NCBI GenBank assembly: GCA_900107365.1
Contig: FNPS01000002.1
Coordinates: forward strand, 310,001-374,000
Direction of reading: 5' to 3'
DNA from: Flavobacterium aquidurense
Lineage (GTDB): Bacteria > Bacteroidota > Bacteroidia > Flavobacteriales > Flavobacteriaceae
Length of the DNA stretch: 64,000 nt
Shown here: in pieces, positions 62,471-64,000 of the stretch
Numbering within the stretch: the first letter of the stretch is position 1
How the letters are laid out: each line of letters starts with the position of its first letter
The notes under the pieces: generated by a model
Databases searched by the model: none
The model's input: only the letters and a program-made list of their open reading frames with translations
Told to the model about the DNA's origin: nothing
Program-made: the position numbers and the translations under genes

Positions 62471-63538
62471 TTAATATTCCATGAATATTTTTTGAAGCTC
62501 ATCCAGTTTTCTAGGCTTAAGTAAGGCTATCGTCAATAGAATTCTGGATTTTTGCGGATTAAGATTATAAGAAGCAATAAAACCTAACTCGTCATCATTG
62601 CACTCTACATTGCGCCCTACTAATCCAGTAGCAACACGCGTACTTCGCACGATAATAATGCCTTTTTTACTCGCTCTTGCACAAGCATCAAGCGAAGCTT
62701 TATTCATATTTCCGTTACCAACACCTGCGATTACAATTCCTTTTGCTCCTTTTTCAATTGACGCATCGATTAAATCGGGTTTCATATCGGCATCAGCATA
62801 GATAATATCAACGCGTGGAAAAGTGGTTACCCCTTTCACATCAAATTCAGAACTTTTTCCAAATTTTTGATCAGGATAATGGTAGAAATCATTCACTCCG
62901 TAGGAAGTAGTTCCTATCAGTCCGCGTATAGGGGACATAAAAGTCTGAACAGCAGTTGTACTCACTTTGGTTAAAGATTGTGCAGAATGAATCCAGTCGT
63001 TCATAACCAAAAGTACGCCATGCCCTTTTGCTTTAGGATCAGCAGCCACAGCAATAGCATTATAAAGATTTAAAGGTCCGTCAGCGCTAATTGCAGTCGA
63101 TGGTCGCATCGAACCTACCAGTACAACTGGTTTATCTGTTTTTACTACCAAATTCAAAAAATAACCTGTTTCTTCCATAGTATCCGTTCCATGGGTAATC
63201 ACAAAACCGTCGACATCCTTGCTGTTTGCCAGTTCATTAATTCTGTTGGCTACTTTCATCATTATATCAAATGACATATCCTGAGATCCTACATTCGCAA
63301 TCTGCTCGCCTTTGATATCGGCCAGCTTCATCGCATCCGGCACTGCATTTACCATCGCATCAATGGTAACTTGTCCTGAAGTATAACCAGATTGTACACC
63401 ACTTGCTGCAGATCCTGCAATGGTTCCTCCTGTTGCCAGAATTAGAACTTTAGATTTTGCCTGGGCAATTATAGCATTACTTACTAAGATTAGTAGTATT
63501 AGCAATATTTTTTTAAAAAAAATTGTGTTTAATTTCAT
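62471..63538 (-). CDS. ansB: Type II (periplasmic) L-asparaginase
   Basis: A 355-aa exported amidohydrolase that turns asparagine into aspartate and ammonia. Signal peptide about 1-26 (ending IIAQA). The active-site motifs are ATGGTIAG (nucleophile T39) and HGTDT (T118, D119) with Y52 in QSGYTSG, the same plan as E. coli AnsB. The product would feed the aspartase encoded upstream on the same strand. The signal peptide supports a periplasmic high-affinity type II enzyme. Confidence 0.94.
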   Translation of the reverse strand: MKLNTIFFKKILLILLILVSNAIIAQAKSKVLILATGGTIAGSAASGVQSGYTSGQVTIDAMVNAVPDAMKLADIKGEQIANVGSQDMSFDIMMKVANRINELANSKDVDGFVITHGTDTMEETGYFLNLVVKTDKPVVLVGSMRPSTAISADGPLNLYNAIAVAADPKAKGHGVLLVMNDWIHSAQSLTKVSTTAVQTFMSPIRGLIGTTSYGVNDFYHYPDQKFGKSSEFDVKGVTTFPRVDIIYADADMKPDLIDASIEKGAKGIVIAGVGNGNMNKASLDACARASKKGIIIVRSTRVATGLVGRNVECNDDELGFIASYNLNPQKSRILLTIALLKPRKLDELQKIFMEY

Positions 63539-63561
63539 GATATAGATTTTTAGTTGATGGT

Positions 63562-64000
63562 TTATTTTTGTCCGGTTAAACTAGCTGGGTCAAGCAATTT
63601 TTTAATTTGATCTTCGGTAAGCAATTTTTTCTCGCGTATAATTTCGAGAATTCCTTTGTTCGTTTCAAGCGCTTCTTTTGCTAATTCTGTTGTTTTTTCG
63701 TAACCCAGTACCGGATTAAGAGCAGTAACAATACCAACACTTCGTTCCATATAATGGTCTTGCACTGACTTATTTGCTGTAATACCTTCGATGCAATTTT
63801 TTCTGAATAAGGGAAATGTTTTAAAAAACAATCCTTGTGATTCCATCATGGCTATAGCTTCGACTGGTTCAAAGGCATTCAATTGCAGTAAACCGGAATG
63901 CGCGGCAAGCGTCACAGTCAGGTCATTCCCTATTACTTTAAAGCAAACTTCATTCATTAACTCCGGCATAACAGGATTTACTTTACCCGGCATAATCGAG
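63562..64000 (-). CDS. aspA: Aspartate ammonia-lyase, C-terminal part (cut by window edge)
   Basis: The frame is open from the window edge to a stop at 63562 and reads [20 protein letters not shown], the fumarase/aspartase active-site loop, then VIGNDLTVTLAAHSGLLQLNAFEPV and a C-terminal domain ending LLDPASLTGQK. Aspartases have VMPELMNEV after the loop, whereas fumarases have TQCEALTMV, as in the fumC of this window; so aspartase is the better call. It converts aspartate to fumarate and ammonia and sits 23 nt before the asparaginase gene. The catalytic N-terminal two-thirds lie outside. Confidence 0.9.
   Translation of the reverse strand, partial: SIMPGKVNPVMPELMNEVCFKVIGNDLTVTLAAHSGLLQLNAFEPVEAIAMMESQGLFFKTFPLFRKNCIEGITANKSVQDHYMERSVGIVTALNPVLGYEKTTELAKEALETNKGILEIIREKKLLTEDQIKKLLDPASLTGQK

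Overview
The window looks like chromosome of a Flavobacterium or close relative (Bacteroidota, Flavobacteriia). The DNA is AT-rich, there are many SusC/TonB-type receptors with ECF sigma/FecR pairs, several candidate promoters fit the Bacteroidota TAnnTTTG pattern, and the tmRNA tag reads GENNYALAA. This assignment is inference from gene families; no species call is possible from sequence alone.

Layout. 1-8.5 kb is ordinary core: the start of a CPBP membrane protease, an ArsC-type reductase, a TonB-dependent outer-membrane receptor, fumarase C, a saccharopine-dehydrogenase-like oxidoreductase and a lipoprotein serine hydrolase. The tmRNA gene ssrA lies at 8529-8921. From its 3' end to about 23.74 kb runs a stretch that behaves like a genomic island. 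It holds a decayed AraC-type remnant, a secreted sulfatase, a broken histidine-kinase tail, a 286-nt composite palindrome, a tight five-gene GTPase operon (13.6-20.3 kb), and two orphan genes. Two degenerate sequences at 20.5 and 23.7 kb resemble each other and the ssrA 3' end, and each is followed at once by a terminator hairpin. They may be old attachment-site remnants.

The five-gene operon is the most interesting system. It encodes a helical GASH-like protein, two TRAFAC-type GTPases (DO-GTPase2 and DO-GTPase1 types), a large GAP1-like protein ending in an effector-associated domain (EAD), and an MTA/SAH-nucleosidase-fold enzyme ending in a matching EAD. The layout fits the GTPase-centred biological-conflict systems predicted by comparative genomics. 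The paired EADs suggest that the GTPase module recruits the nucleosidase as a toxic or signalling effector.

23.8-29.1 kb holds a redox/stress group (aldehyde dehydrogenase, ABM monooxygenase, DJ-1/PfpI protein, Crp/Fnr regulator) and a two-component pair. 30.0-35.2 kb is an ECF sigma / 69-aa protein / FecR / TonB receptor / DUF4249 lipoprotein operon. 35.4-41.4 kb is a hybrid kinase, response regulator, YaiO-like barrel, HEAT-like membrane protein and GT2 synthase cluster that looks like regulated exopolysaccharide production. A scramblase-like gene and DsbD follow. 44.6-60.6 kb is a long sigma / FecR / SusC / SusD locus whose distal genes are lipoproteins, thioredoxin-fold proteins, a retropepsin-like protease and an M16 protease, which suggests peptide-type substrates. 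The window ends with a porin / asparaginase / aspartase operon (asparagine to aspartate to fumarate), the last gene cut by the window edge.
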